A stretch of DNA of 64,000 bases from Gemmatimonas sp. (GCA_023910675.1 JAAVWC010000006.1:1-64000), one strand, 5' to 3'. Counted from the first letter of the stretch, positions 27,290 through 36,747 are shown. Notes: generated by a model not told the origin, from the letters alone. Numbers and translations are program-made.

Positions 27290-28516
27290 CTATTGAAGTC
27301 CGCCGGCCGGACGATCGATCTGGCGCAGCGCGCGCTGTTCAACGTGATTCGCGAGGTGCTCCAGAAACAGATGCGTGGGAAGCGAAAGATTCGCGAGTGC
27401 CACACCGAAGGCCGCGCAGCGGGCCCGATGCGCCACGGGATCTTGTCGTACAGTGTCGACCTTTCGTGCAAGCTCCAGCGGATCGCCACCGAAGAACAGA
27501 TCGGCGAACGCGGGATCGAACGGGGTGCCGCGATGAAAGGAGGAGCTGAGAAGAAATCCTCCCCCAGTCTGCAGAGCACGCGACGTACGGTCGTGCAGCA
27601 TGTCATTCGACGCCGCGACATCGAGAATGCCGTAGGCACTCTGATACTGATATGCCGATCGATCGGCCGTATCGGCAGGAAAGAACTCGTGCCGTGGATT
27701 TCGCAAGGCCTTGTATCGTTCCCATCCTCGACCAAAGATCCGGATAGGGACGTCGGGCAACGCCTCCAGAATGAAAGTCGCGGCCACGTTGCGATGAACC
27801 TGATCGAGTTCACGAGTGAGTCGCCACATGATGTCAGCGGCGTCCGGATCGTGAGCGTCGCCTTGGAGACGCACACGTAACGGTGCAGGCACATGGGCCA
27901 GAATGACGTCGTGATGATTCACCACATTGCCGTCGCGATACGCCCGTTCAATCGCATCGGCGATGCCGCCCAGGAGAGTGGCGGTCGGGGCATCGCAGCG
28001 CCTCTGCCACTCGCGGCGGATGTCTCGAGGATCTCTGATGTTCTTGGCGAGTACGAAGTATTCCCCATGGAATGGCACCGGCTCGGTGGCCGCCGCAAAC
28101 AGCGTAGGATAAATGCCCGCGATGGCGGGCCACTCACGAGGCATGAGGCGGTTCGCGGCATTGGCGAACGCAGCCGGACCGTACAGATGGAGGATGAACG
28201 CCGACGACTGCTGATGATTGAGTGGGTTATAGCAGGGGTGATCCGCGTGGAGACAGACGAGGGGAATTCGCAAGAGCTCCCACAGCGTCTGCGTACATCC
28301 GTCGGGCACGATGGCACTCCCCAGCCCCTGCCAGCAGAACGCCAGATCGATCGGCGCGTCCTGGTGCATCTCGGCAATGGTCAGGATGGTCCGCACGTCC
28401 AGAGGAACGACCTGTACGTCGTGCCCAAGCACGGCAAGTCGCTGCTGCCACTCACGGCTGAAGTACGTGAACGGGTCGTTCTCCCCTTCGGACCAGTTCA
28501 GGATGACGATGCGCAT
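27290..28516 (-). CDS. Putative CgeB-like glycosyltransferase
   Basis: 408 residues from the chosen ATG (MRIVILNWSEGEND). The C-terminal half has the pattern of CgeB/family-1-like transferases: VPIRIFGRGWERYKAL, then YGILDVAASNDMLHDRTSRALQTGGGFLLSS, in which the DR...RALxxGGFLL block resembles the donor-binding region. The upstream in-frame extension overlaps the methyltransferase gene and was rejected. A role in building or transferring the flagellar glycan is inferred from the operon position. Confidence 0.65.
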   Translation of the reverse strand: MRIVILNWSEGENDPFTYFSREWQQRLAVLGHDVQVVPLDVRTILTIAEMHQDAPIDLAFCWQGLGSAIVPDGCTQTLWELLRIPLVCLHADHPCYNPLNHQQSSAFILHLYGPAAFANAANRLMPREWPAIAGIYPTLFAAATEPVPFHGEYFVLAKNIRDPRDIRREWQRRCDAPTATLLGGIADAIERAYRDGNVVNHHDVILAHVPAPLRVRLQGDAHDPDAADIMWRLTRELDQVHRNVAATFILEALPDVPIRIFGRGWERYKALRNPRHEFFPADTADRSAYQYQSAYGILDVAASNDMLHDRTSRALQTGGGFLLSSSFHRGTPFDPAFADLFFGGDPLELARKVDTVRQDPVAHRARCAAFGVALANLSLPTHLFLEHLANHVEQRALRQIDRPAGGLQ

Positions 28517-28554
28517 AGGCAGAGGTGTCCGGCGTGGCGTCTTTGAGGCAGTAA

Positions 28555-29737
28555 TTACGCGAAGGACTGGTGGTCCGAAAAGAACAGCGTCGTGTCGTAG
28601 AGACTCAGGCCGAAATGCCGCAACGCCACATGCTTGTATTGATGGATGGCCAGTACGGTATCGAGGATCTCGAACATGTCTTGCGGATAGTGGTAGCAAG
28701 TGATGGCGAGATCCGGGCGTGAGGTGCGGATGAGTCGATCAGCACCGCGCAGGACCCGACATTCGAACCCTTCAACATCCATTTTGATGAGCGTGCAGCG
28801 TTCGACAGTGTCGTCGAGGACGCACGCAGCGTACCTGACGCGGCTCAGCCGTCTCGCCGAGCGTAATGGCGTTACTGCCGAATGGATTGTTGGCGTTCTC
28901 GAAGAACGCGATCGAGCCGGGTGTCTCGCCGACGGCCACCTGATGGACCCGGATACGCGGATCAGCGGAGGCCAGCCGCTGCAGTTCGGCGAATTGCACC
29001 TCCGTCGGCTCAAAGGCCTCAATCGCCTGGAACTGACCGTTCACGACCGAGGCGAACTTCTCCACCGTGTCACCGCTTGCCGCCCCGACGTCGACGAAGA
29101 TCTCCTGATTCCCGGGCGTGAGGCTCCACTGCGCGTTCAGCGTATTGAAGTACTGATGCTCGGTACCGATCGTCACATCGAACAGCAGACGCCGATCGCC
29201 GCTCGCGAGCGCCGCGCACTTGGCGGAAAGGGTACGACGAGAACGATCGTCGCTGAGCAGGGCAGCAACGCGTTCCATCTGCGCGCGACTCTGCTTGGCC
29301 CACCATTGGCGCTCCTCACTGACGGGCACATACGTGTGCGGCAGCCCAAGGCGATCGAGCGCCGAAAGATAGTCGACGATTTGGACGTTGGCGTGCGATT
29401 CGATGGCGGCGAGAGCCCAGAACTGGTCTGCGGTCTCGAAGAAGTGCACGAGCGTGAGTGGCCGTTTCGCCGCCCGCTGCAGCACGTCCGACAAGGAGAC
29501 CAACGGACAGGGTTGCCCCCACAGGCGCATGTGTGAGTGATCCAGGACGAACGTATCGCTGATCACGCCTGCCACACGATCCGCAACGGCGTGAAAGATC
29601 CGTGGTGCGAAGAAGCGAAACAGCCAGCCCGGATAGCCGATGAAATAGACGTCCCCCGGACCGTCACAGACCGACGCAGGAAGTGGCCCACGACTTCGCG
29701 CGATGAGGTTTCGGGTCAAGCTTGCTGAGGCAGACAT
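28555..29737 (-). pseudogene. FkbM-family methyltransferase, frameshifted
   Basis: The first frame encodes an N-terminal extension of ~190 residues, then the SAM-binding start EIFVDVGAASGDTVEKF and VHQVAVGETPGSIAFFENA. The FkbM C-terminal hallmark TLIKMDVEGFECRVLRGADRLI is in a second frame; the two join if one base is dropped at about 28821-28836. FkbM enzymes O-methylate sugars or other hydroxyls, so this may methylate the flagellar sugar. It starts 47 bp after the acyltransferase gene. Confidence 0.8.
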
Positions 29738-29784
29738 GAGGAGATGGGAAAGGGCTGATGATCTCGGGAGCGGCGCGAGCCGTC

Positions 29785-30405
29785 TCAGCCGCCGTACACG
29801 ACGAGCGGCTCGTCGTAGCGCGGATCATACACCGTCTTGGATGCCACATCGGTGCGATAGAGCCCGGGGACACCGATATCGCACAAGCGGCCAATCTTGA
29901 CGTTGGATGCGACGGCGACACCCATCCGCAAGATACAGTGGGCCCCGATCTCGGCCCGACGGCCGATCGTCACGCCGCTGTCAATCCAGCAAGATGCCTT
30001 GACGCGCGCACCATAGTCGATCACCGCGCCAGCGTGCACGACGCTGTTGAATTCCACCACGCTACCGGCACCGACGATGGCCCCGGATCCGATAAACACG
30101 TTCGGGCCGACCTTCGCATCGGGCGCCACCACGCCGCCAGGGGCGGTTATGCTGGCGAGCTGGAAGCCACGCGCCAGCGCTTCACGCATCAAGTCGGCGC
30201 GCTTGAAGTTGCCAAATCGTTCATCGAAAGCGGCGAACAGCAGCGTCGTCGCCGGATCATAGGCATCGAGTGGGCTGGTGTTGAACGCGTAGTCTACCCC
30301 TTGGGAGATCTCGACGCCGATCACCGGATCGCCAGTAGCGGCAGACCATGCGCGTGTCGCAAGGTCCAGCATATCGCCACCGCCAGCAACAAGCTTAGAC
30401 TTCAT
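29785..30405 (-). CDS. NeuD/PglD-like left-handed beta-helix acyltransferase
   Basis: 206 residues. N-terminal small Rossmann-like part (KLVAGGGDMLDLATRAW) then hexapeptide repeats (VVAPDAKVGPNVFIGSGAIVGAGSVVEFNSVV, VTIGRRAEIGAHCILR). Members transfer acyl groups from acyl-CoA or acyl-ACP to the amino group of nucleotide-linked sugars. The ATG overlaps the end of the Rieske gene by 11 nt. A late GVPGLYRTDVASKTVYDP tail is atypical. Confidence 0.8.
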   Translation of the reverse strand: MKSKLVAGGGDMLDLATRAWSAATGDPVIGVEISQGVDYAFNTSPLDAYDPATTLLFAAFDERFGNFKRADLMREALARGFQLASITAPGGVVAPDAKVGPNVFIGSGAIVGAGSVVEFNSVVHAGAVIDYGARVKASCWIDSGVTIGRRAEIGAHCILRMGVAVASNVKIGRLCDIGVPGLYRTDVASKTVYDPRYDEPLVVYGG

Positions 30406-31543
30406 GGCCGGTATCGATGATGTCGACATACCATCGTTCCACGAGCTTGTTGAATCCCTCGTAGTCGCCCTGGCGGGCGACCGGCCCATCGGCGTGCACG
30501 GCCGCCTGGACTTCCTCCATGATCTGGATGTCCTCACCGACCACGAGCTTGCTGCCATGCATCTTCGATGTCAGGACGGTGCTTGCGTATGCATAGGGCG
30601 CGCGCTTCTTCGCGGTCATCCAGTAAATCTCCATGTCGGTTCGCCCAGGAGCGACCGGAACATGGTGCTCGATACTGAACGAGAACCCGCCGTCACCTGT
30701 GGAGATGTGCAAATTGGGATACGCGAGCCAATTGAAGTAGGCATCTTGGTCTCCCCAGCGTTCCACGTTGGCCTGCCAGTCGTAATGGGCAGCGCCTTTG
30801 AATGTGCCCTCGGCTCCCCCCACACTGAACTGCCGAAGCAGTGCGCGCCGGGCCGACTGATCCAGATGCGGTGGCAGATCTTGAGTTCCCTCGCGGTTCA
30901 TCACTTCATCGACTGCCGTCGCGAAGGACACGCTGCGAGCCAAGGATTTCGAGTGCACGAACCCCACGTGATTCGGGTCACGAAGGTTCTCGTAGCCGAT
31001 CTTCCAGTTGAAGTGCGCACGAAACGTCGTCGTCATGACCTCCGTGTCATACGCGTTCGAGCTCGATTCGAGCAAGGCGAGAAAAGCGTGATCGAACTGC
31101 TCTTCGATCGGCAGAGGATCATCGGCGAGGTTGATGAACAACACGTTCCCGACAGCGCGGAGTGCGAACTGCCGCAGTCGCATGCTCTGTCGTTCGTCGT
31201 CAGGGTAGCGATACAGCTCGTCATGAAGCGGGATCTTCGAAGGCGCACCCGTGGCATCGTACTTCCAGCAGTGATACGGGCAAACCAACGGCCGATTCCC
31301 GGTGGGCGCGCACTGCAAGCGCGCGCCGCGATGCACGCACACGTTTTCGAACGCCTTGAGCTCGCCGTCGAAGTTCTGGATTACCACCGGGATACCGGCA
31401 ATGGTACGGCCGAGGAAGTCATTGTGTCTCGACACCATGGTACGCAACCCGGCGAACACCCACAACTTGCGAAACAGTTTGACCTGCTCGCGATCGAATA
31501 CATCCTGCGATAGGTAGTGCCGAGGCACCATTCGAGATTGCAT
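30395..31543 (-). CDS. Rieske non-heme iron oxygenase
   Basis: 382 residues. Rieske [2Fe-2S] ligands are Cys69/His71 (CVHRG) and Cys88/His91 (CPYHCW). The mononuclear iron region reads ENLRDPNHVGFVH with His192 and His197, preceded by Asn186 and Asp189. This is the alpha-subunit type of ring-hydroxylating oxygenases, here placed among sugar-modification genes, so it probably hydroxylates or demethylates a sugar or its acyl substituent. No reductase or ferredoxin gene is adjacent. Confidence 0.9.
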   Translation of the reverse strand: MQSRMVPRHYLSQDVFDREQVKLFRKLWVFAGLRTMVSRHNDFLGRTIAGIPVVIQNFDGELKAFENVCVHRGARLQCAPTGNRPLVCPYHCWKYDATGAPSKIPLHDELYRYPDDERQSMRLRQFALRAVGNVLFINLADDPLPIEEQFDHAFLALLESSSNAYDTEVMTTTFRAHFNWKIGYENLRDPNHVGFVHSKSLARSVSFATAVDEVMNREGTQDLPPHLDQSARRALLRQFSVGGAEGTFKGAAHYDWQANVERWGDQDAYFNWLAYPNLHISTGDGGFSFSIEHHVPVAPGRTDMEIYWMTAKKRAPYAYASTVLTSKMHGSKLVVGEDIQIMEEVQAAVHADGPVARQGDYEGFNKLVERWYVDIIDTGHEV

Positions 31544-31567
31544 ATCGTGATTCCCTCGCGTTGAGCA

Positions 31568-32197
31568 TCAGGAGATTCGCTTGGCGGGATTGCCGAACAT
31601 GGTGGCCCCGGGCGGCACGTCGTGCAGCACGACGCTACCGGCCCCGATGGTTGCGCCATCACCGATCCGCCGCCCCGGGAGTATTGTCGCATGCGGAAAC
31701 ACCGTAACGCCCGCACCGATCTGTACACCACCACCGACGAAGGAGAAACAACTGATCTGTGAGTAGTCGCCCACCACCACGTCATGGCCGAGCACCGATA
31801 AGGAATGCAGCATGACGAAGTTTCCGATGCGACAGTCGGGGCCGACGGTTACTCGTCGCTCGAAAAAGCATCCGTCGCCGAGCGTGACGTTGCGTCCAAG
31901 ATACGCTTCCGTGAGGATGTTGATGAAGTGCGCCCCCTTCGCGAGCAGCGGGGCGACATACGTCGGGCGGAAGCTTGGTTGCCCAATGGCGCAGACGAAG
32001 ACGTCCTGGCGCCGCGGTACATACGTCATGGGGTCGCCAATGATGTCGAAGCCGGTTGAATACCCGTCGAGCACATCGACGCGACCGTCCAGAAATCCCG
32101 CGATCCGCCATTCTTTGCCGTACGCGTCGTCATCCAAGAGCTGACTGAGCACCACGCGACCATACCCACCGGCGCCGACAATGCAGACTTCGGTCAT
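31568..32197 (-). CDS. NeuD/PglD-family sugar O/N-acyltransferase
   Basis: 209 residues. N-terminal Rossmann part with VCIVGAGGYGRVVLSQLL, then left-handed beta-helix repeats (LGRNVTLGDGCFFERRVTVGPDCRIGNFVMLH) and the closing GAGSVVLHDVPPGATMFGNPAK. This is the standard PglD/NeuD architecture; the catalytic histidine is probably in LGHDVVVGDY. Likely acylates the 4-amino group of the dTDP-sugar made by RfbA, RfbB and the aminotransferase. A GTG three bases upstream of the ATG is also possible. Confidence 0.88.
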   Translation of the reverse strand: MTEVCIVGAGGYGRVVLSQLLDDDAYGKEWRIAGFLDGRVDVLDGYSTGFDIIGDPMTYVPRRQDVFVCAIGQPSFRPTYVAPLLAKGAHFINILTEAYLGRNVTLGDGCFFERRVTVGPDCRIGNFVMLHSLSVLGHDVVVGDYSQISCFSFVGGGVQIGAGVTVFPHATILPGRRIGDGATIGAGSVVLHDVPPGATMFGNPAKRIS

Positions 32198-32217
32198 CAC
32201 GAGTCGTTGCTCTGGTA

Positions 32218-32958
32218 TCAGGAAACCGCCACCGCGCCGCCGTCCATCACGAGCTCTGTGCCGGTGATCCAGCGACTTGCATCTGCCAGCAGATAGATGG
32301 TGGCGTTCGCAACATCGTCAGCCGTCCCCACGCCGAGGGGGTGCCGCGCCGCCTGCGCGAGCAGACGGTCGTCCCACAACGGTGTTTCCACAGCCGATGG
32401 CACGACGCAGTTCACACGTACGCGACGCTTCGCCTGCTCGAGCGCCAAACATCGCATCATGCCGTGCAGTGCCGCCTTGCTCGCCGCGTACGGCCCGACG
32501 CCGGCCGTACCGGCACGCGCCGAGATCGAGGTGATGAAGACAATCGAGCTCGCAGGGACCAAAATGGCGTGATAGAGCAACCGCTGCGTCAACATGACGG
32601 GCGCAACAAAGTTGATGTCGAAGACTTCGCGCAGCAACGTTTCCGAAAGCATTTTGATCGGTGACAGACGCTGCACCCCGGCCGCATGGACCACGCCGTG
32701 AAGCGGCGGCATGCGCGCCACCAACGCATCACGTTCGTGGGCGATCGTCAAGTCGGCACGGATTGCATCGTGCCCCGCCCCCTCCAGCGCAGCAAAGGTC
32801 TCCTGGAGCCGTTCCTCGCTGCGCCCGCTGATGACCAGCTGTGCGCCCATTCGCGAACAGGAGATGGCGGTCTGCCGACCAAGTCCCGAGGATGCCCCGG
32901 TCACCAAGATGGTCTTGCCGGCGAGTGAAAATGCGTGCGACTCGTGACGCAAGGACAT
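32218..32958 (-). CDS. SDR-family oxidoreductase (FabG-like)
   Basis: 246 residues, classical SDR: TGASSGLGRQTA cofactor loop, NAAG-equivalent HAAGV, Ser in FITSISARAG, YAASKAALHG (YxxxK) and the C-terminal ITGTELVMDGG. FabG-type enzymes reduce 3-oxoacyl-ACP to 3-hydroxyacyl-ACP. It is next to a KASIII and an ACP, so acyl-chain reduction is the likely role; a sugar ketoreductase is the alternative. Its start overlaps the stop of the next SDR by 1 nt. Confidence 0.9.
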   Translation of the reverse strand: MSLRHESHAFSLAGKTILVTGASSGLGRQTAISCSRMGAQLVISGRSEERLQETFAALEGAGHDAIRADLTIAHERDALVARMPPLHGVVHAAGVQRLSPIKMLSETLLREVFDINFVAPVMLTQRLLYHAILVPASSIVFITSISARAGTAGVGPYAASKAALHGMMRCLALEQAKRRVRVNCVVPSAVETPLWDDRLLAQAARHPLGVGTADDVANATIYLLADASRWITGTELVMDGGAVAVS

Positions 32959-33710
32959 CAGACACTCATCCGGGTGGTAAGGCCGCCATCAGCGATGAAC
33001 AGCGACCGCGTCACCCAGCGACTGGCGTCGGAGAGCAGAAACACCGCCGCATGTGCCACGTCGACCGGCTCTCCCATGCCGAGGGGAGTGATGTCGAGCA
33101 GCGCATCAATCTTCGCGCCAGTATTCCCGAGTGCGTCGAGCAGTGGCGTCCGCACGTAGCCGGGCGACAGCACGTTCGCGCGCATCTTGTGCTTGGCCAC
33201 TTCGAGGGCGAGCGTGCGCGCGGCTCCGAGCAGCGCGGCCTTGCTTGCGGAATAGACCGCGGTGGCCACCGGCCCCACTTCCGATGCCACCGCTCCCACG
33301 AAAACGATTGATGCCCCCTGCTGCAGCGAACGCTTGGCAAGCAGCGACTTGATGAGCAGAAGAGGCACATGCACGTTCAGGCCGAGGACCGTGTCCAAGT
33401 GCGCCTGAGAGATCATGCGGAACGGCACCATCTTGGCGATGCCTGCCGCAAGGACAACGCCATTCAGGGCGCCTGACGCCGCGACAACCCGATCGATCGC
33501 CCCCGTTTCGAGGAGATCGGCGGGCACCGCCGTGTGACCGTCTCCAACCAATTGCCCCAAGGTGTCATCCAATCGCGTCGGATCGCGGCCCGTGATCACC
33601 ACGGCGGCCCCCATGTCCGCACAGCTGATCGCGATCTGACGTCCGATGCCTGACGAGGCACCAGTCACGAGGATGCGGCGCCCCGCCAAACTGAAAGGGT
33701 TGAAGCTCAT
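32958..33710 (-). CDS. SDR-family oxidoreductase (FabG-like)
   Basis: 250 residues, classical SDR: TGASSGIGRQIA, LAAGIAKM, VFVGAVASEVG (the catalytic Ser position appears as Gly-Ala-Val-Ala-Ser), YSASKAALLGAARTLA and the C-terminal SLFIADGGLTT. It overlaps the KASIII gene by 4 nt. Two adjacent SDRs of similar sequence suggest a duplication with divergence, one possibly acting on the acyl-ACP and one on a sugar. Confidence 0.88.
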   Translation of the reverse strand: MSFNPFSLAGRRILVTGASSGIGRQIAISCADMGAAVVITGRDPTRLDDTLGQLVGDGHTAVPADLLETGAIDRVVAASGALNGVVLAAGIAKMVPFRMISQAHLDTVLGLNVHVPLLLIKSLLAKRSLQQGASIVFVGAVASEVGPVATAVYSASKAALLGAARTLALEVAKHKMRANVLSPGYVRTPLLDALGNTGAKIDALLDITPLGMGEPVDVAHAAVFLLSDASRWVTRSLFIADGGLTTRMSV

Positions 33711-34741
33711 GCCTCAATCAACTCGGGGAAAATGGCCCCTTCGATTTCCACCAGCGCGGTTCCCCACGAGAGGCCGATCCCGAAACCTGACATCAGTACG
33801 CGGTGTCTCCGCGTCAGGAGTTCGTCCCGAATCCGAACCGTCATCGTCACCGGAATCGACGCCCCGCTCGTATTTCCAAAGTCATGGAGCGTCGAGGGAA
33901 CTTTCTCCGGCGGGAGTCCGAGCTTCTTCCGGATGGTCTCATTGATCATCCGGTTTGCCTGATGAAACACGAAGTAATCGATGGACTCAGGGGCTGCACC
34001 GGCATAGTCCATCAGTCGCTTGACCGCCGGCGGCACCCGTTGCGTGGAGAAACTGAGGACGGCCGCTCCGTCCAACTGCAGTTCGTCAGGTCGCCGCCAC
34101 TCGCCCGTAGCGTCCTTGAACGGAATGAAGTGCTGAATGCCGGCTGGCTCACGGTGGCCGCCGACCGGCAGCATGATCGCGCGGAACCCGCTTCCGTCAC
34201 TATTGAGATCAAAGTGCACTGGTGGGGCAGCAGGATCGTACTCGAGCGCCGTCGCCGTGGCCGCATCCGAAAACAGCGGCTCGCGAACAGAGCCGGACCG
34301 ATCCCCCACCAACACCAATGCCTTCTTGATCGTGCCGGCCGCGATCATCGAACCCACAAGATGCAGGGCGAACGGATAGGCGGAGCAACCGAGGTTCACA
34401 TCGAAGGCGATCGTAGTATGCCGCAGCCCCAAGCGGTCCTGCAAGATGATCGCCGTCGAAGGAATGAGATAATCCGGTGACTGCGTGACCGTGATGAGCG
34501 CGTCGACGTCCTCACGGGCCCACGCCAGCTCCGCGAGCAACCGCTCCGCCGCGACGACGGCAAGATCGGAGAAACACTGCCACTCCGGGCAAATTCGGCG
34601 CTCGAAAATGCCGATGTTTCGCGCGAGGCGCTCACGCTCCGCTGTCTTGGACGACGGGCAATCGAGATTACTGACCTTGTGCTTCGGCACGCAGGTCGCC
34701 ATCCCCCGGTACCGGACGTTGTGGAGCGTCGACAGGCCCAT
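33707..34741 (-). CDS. 3-oxoacyl-ACP synthase III (KASIII/FabH-like)
   Basis: 344 residues. The KASIII triad is present: Cys119 (NLGCSAYP), His260 (FVFHQANRMI) and Asn290 (GNTSGASIP). It condenses an acyl-CoA starter with malonyl-ACP. The location between the ACP gene (4-bp gap) and two FabG-like genes shows a dedicated short acyl pathway, e.g. production of a 3-hydroxybutyryl-type group for the sugar, as known for the viosamine-type flagellin glycan of Pseudomonas syringae. It could instead be a FabH paralogue with a primary-metabolism role, but the context argues against this. Confidence 0.9.
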   Translation of the reverse strand: MGLSTLHNVRYRGMATCVPKHKVSNLDCPSSKTAERERLARNIGIFERRICPEWQCFSDLAVVAAERLLAELAWAREDVDALITVTQSPDYLIPSTAIILQDRLGLRHTTIAFDVNLGCSAYPFALHLVGSMIAAGTIKKALVLVGDRSGSVREPLFSDAATATALEYDPAAPPVHFDLNSDGSGFRAIMLPVGGHREPAGIQHFIPFKDATGEWRRPDELQLDGAAVLSFSTQRVPPAVKRLMDYAGAAPESIDYFVFHQANRMINETIRKKLGLPPEKVPSTLHDFGNTSGASIPVTMTVRIRDELLTRRHRVLMSGFGIGLSWGTALVEIEGAIFPELIEA

Positions 34742-34745
34742 GGCC

Positions 34746-34979
34746 TTACCCGATCAGGGCAAAAAGATCACCGACGGTCTGGCACGACACCAAGCTCTCA
34801 CCGCTGATGGTCTTGCCATACTCCAAATCGAACATCACGATCACGCCAAGCGCCGCAAGCGAATCCCACTGCGACAGCTCGCCGAAGATCGTATCAGCCG
34901 TGATCTCGACAGGATCCTGAAAGTCCACGGCCGTCGTGAACTTTTCAATGAAGTCATCGATCGAAGCAGCCACCACCAC
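34746..34979 (-). CDS. Acyl carrier protein
   Basis: 77 residues. The phosphopantetheine attachment serine is Ser40 in QWDSLAALG, followed by the usual helix IVMFDLEYGKTIS. The protein is less acidic than housekeeping AcpP and has no fab neighbours except the KASIII, so it is a specialised carrier for the sugar's acyl group. A 115-bp gap separates it from the methyltransferase gene upstream. Confidence 0.85.
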   Translation of the reverse strand: MVVAASIDDFIEKFTTAVDFQDPVEITADTIFGELSQWDSLAALGVIVMFDLEYGKTISGESLVSCQTVGDLFALIG

Positions 34980-35094
34980 CTCACATCAGAGTAGAGCGTA
35001 CACCACCTGGATGGACGCAAGATACGGCAGCGGGGGGCGACCTGCCATTCACGATACGTCGCGGGAGTTACCAGGCCGTTCCGCCCTGCACGGC

Positions 35095-36207
35095 CTACGA
35101 CCCGCGCTTACGCATGAACAGACTGTCGCTCCATACGAACGCACGCTCGAAGCGCCCCGTCGCCAGCAGCTCGTCGCCGACACGTTTGGGCCCGTCGCCG
35201 AAGGTCCAGTCGTAGTCGTCGAACACGATCCACCCACCGGGTCTCACCAGCGGCTCCCAGGCCTCCACGTCGCGACGCACCTGATCATAGCGATGGTTGG
35301 CGTCTACATGGAGCAGGGCAATCGCACCAGATACGGCCACCTCCCGCAGCTCCGGCACCGTGAGCACACCGTGGCGGGCAGCGTCGCGATAGGCGAGAAC
35401 GGCATCGACCGCCTCCTGACGGATGTAGCTCATGCTCGGCACCTCACTCGCCAGGGCAAGGAACTCCTCGAACACGTGTTCCTGATTGTACGCAGATTGC
35501 GCCACGTTCAACACGCCAGCGGCAGCGCCTTGGTCGGTAATGGACGCGCGTCCCCACGAATCCACGCAGATGGTGCTACCCACCCCATGCGCATGTGCCA
35601 GACGGGCAAGCGCGTAGGCTGAACGACCAAAAAACACGCCGAGCTCTACCACCTCGCCGGGAGGTGTGACCCGGAGGATCGCACAGAGTGCCTCAAGCTT
35701 CGCAACATCACACTGCCCGTACGTCCGGTGAAAACCACGGTGCAGCGATGCGTATTCAGCCACGGATAGGGGTGGTGCCACGTGGCCGCCTGGTACGGTC
35801 AGCCCGGTGGCAATGTCGTCCGCCTGTTGCCGACGTGCCCATGACAGACTCGGCGCGAACACCTGCCACTGCTGCTGGACGGGATGCGTGCCACGGAAGG
35901 CGGCACGCACCTCGCCATCGGTCTCGGCCAAGCGCGCGAAATGCGCCCATACCCCGACGTGCATCGTGACCAGTTGCGTGACGTTGTGCGCGCGCATGGC
36001 GCGTCGCAGCGCCTCGTCGAACCCGTCGTCCGAGATGTAGGGCAGGTAGATGCACTCGTCGCAACCATCCACCGGTCGCAGTGGCGTAACGGAACTCGCG
36101 GCGACGACGCGGACGCCAAGCATGGCCGCCGTACGGACAATCGGCGTCACGCTATCGACATCGACGGGAAAGACCAGCAGCGTCTGGCCGGCTACGAATG
36201 ACACCAC
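35095..36207 (-). CDS. Class I SAM methyltransferase with N-terminal Rossmann-like domain
   Basis: 370 residues. The C-terminal ~190 residues form a class I methyltransferase of the Methyltransf_24/TylF type: PPGEVVELGVFFGRSAYALARLA, ICVDSWGRAS, LLHVDANHRYDQVRRDVEAWEPLVRPGGWIVFDDY. The N-terminal part (LLVFPVDVDSVTPIVRTAAMLGVRVVAASS) resembles a pre-ATP-grasp or sugar-binding Rossmann fold. GTG start 34 bp after fliW. Probably an O-methyltransferase of the flagellar sugar. Confidence 0.75.
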   Translation of the reverse strand: MVSFVAGQTLLVFPVDVDSVTPIVRTAAMLGVRVVAASSVTPLRPVDGCDECIYLPYISDDGFDEALRRAMRAHNVTQLVTMHVGVWAHFARLAETDGEVRAAFRGTHPVQQQWQVFAPSLSWARRQQADDIATGLTVPGGHVAPPLSVAEYASLHRGFHRTYGQCDVAKLEALCAILRVTPPGEVVELGVFFGRSAYALARLAHAHGVGSTICVDSWGRASITDQGAAAGVLNVAQSAYNQEHVFEEFLALASEVPSMSYIRQEAVDAVLAYRDAARHGVLTVPELREVAVSGAIALLHVDANHRYDQVRRDVEAWEPLVRPGGWIVFDDYDWTFGDGPKRVGDELLATGRFERAFVWSDSLFMRKRGS

Positions 36208-36241
36208 GACGCGGCACTCGTTACGACATCGGACCTCTTCG

Positions 36242-36742
36242 TCAGCGCGAGACCTCGATGTGTGCGTCGTCCGCGTTCGGATACACGGTCAAATCGACCG
36301 GCTGCGAGAGAGAATATGCCTCGTCCCGATTGACCACCTGCTTCGCAAGACGCTTGGCGAGGTTGAAGATCAGCGGTGCGCGGAAGTTGGCCGTCACAGG
36401 GGCGCCTACGGATGAAGCCAGAGTGAGCATGACGAGCGCCAGCGCATCGGAGTCGTTTTCCAGCTGTAACTCTTCGCGCTCAGCAGCATTGATGTCAATC
36501 CCGTAGCCGGCCTGTACCACAAATGGATCGGCCAACACGAAGGTCGTCGGCGCCTCCCCAACGGCAATGAGCCACCACACGCCGCGCCGCGCCGCAGGGA
36601 GCAGGGCGAATTCGACGTGGCCGTCGAACCCCCACATGGGCGTCGTGAAGCGCATGACGGCGTCGTTGGGGACCGCGATCGTCCCCGACGGATGGGAGAT
36701 GGTGACGTGCCCTGCAGCGTGATCCATGACAGCAACACTCAT
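36242..36742 (-). CDS. fliW: Flagellar assembly factor FliW
   Basis: 166 residues. The FliW pattern is seen: MRFTTPMWGFDGHVEFALLP near the N terminus, FVLADPFVV, and the late NFRAPLIFNLAKRLAKQVV. FliW binds flagellin and antagonises the translational repressor CsrA. No csrA gene lies next to it here, although the two are often adjacent. It starts 5 bp after flgL. The N-terminal ~18 residues are extra relative to most FliW. Confidence 0.88.
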   Translation of the reverse strand: MSVAVMDHAAGHVTISHPSGTIAVPNDAVMRFTTPMWGFDGHVEFALLPAARRGVWWLIAVGEAPTTFVLADPFVVQAGYGIDINAAEREELQLENDSDALALVMLTLASSVGAPVTANFRAPLIFNLAKRLAKQVVNRDEAYSLSQPVDLTVYPNADDAHIEVSR

Positions 36743-36747
36743 ATGCG

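Noticed and set aside
22700..36200. Recently acquired mobile island
   Set aside because: No transposase, integrase, tRNA or boundary repeats are visible, base composition is like the flanks, and the run is integrated in the flgL transcription unit. Ancient transfer cannot be excluded.
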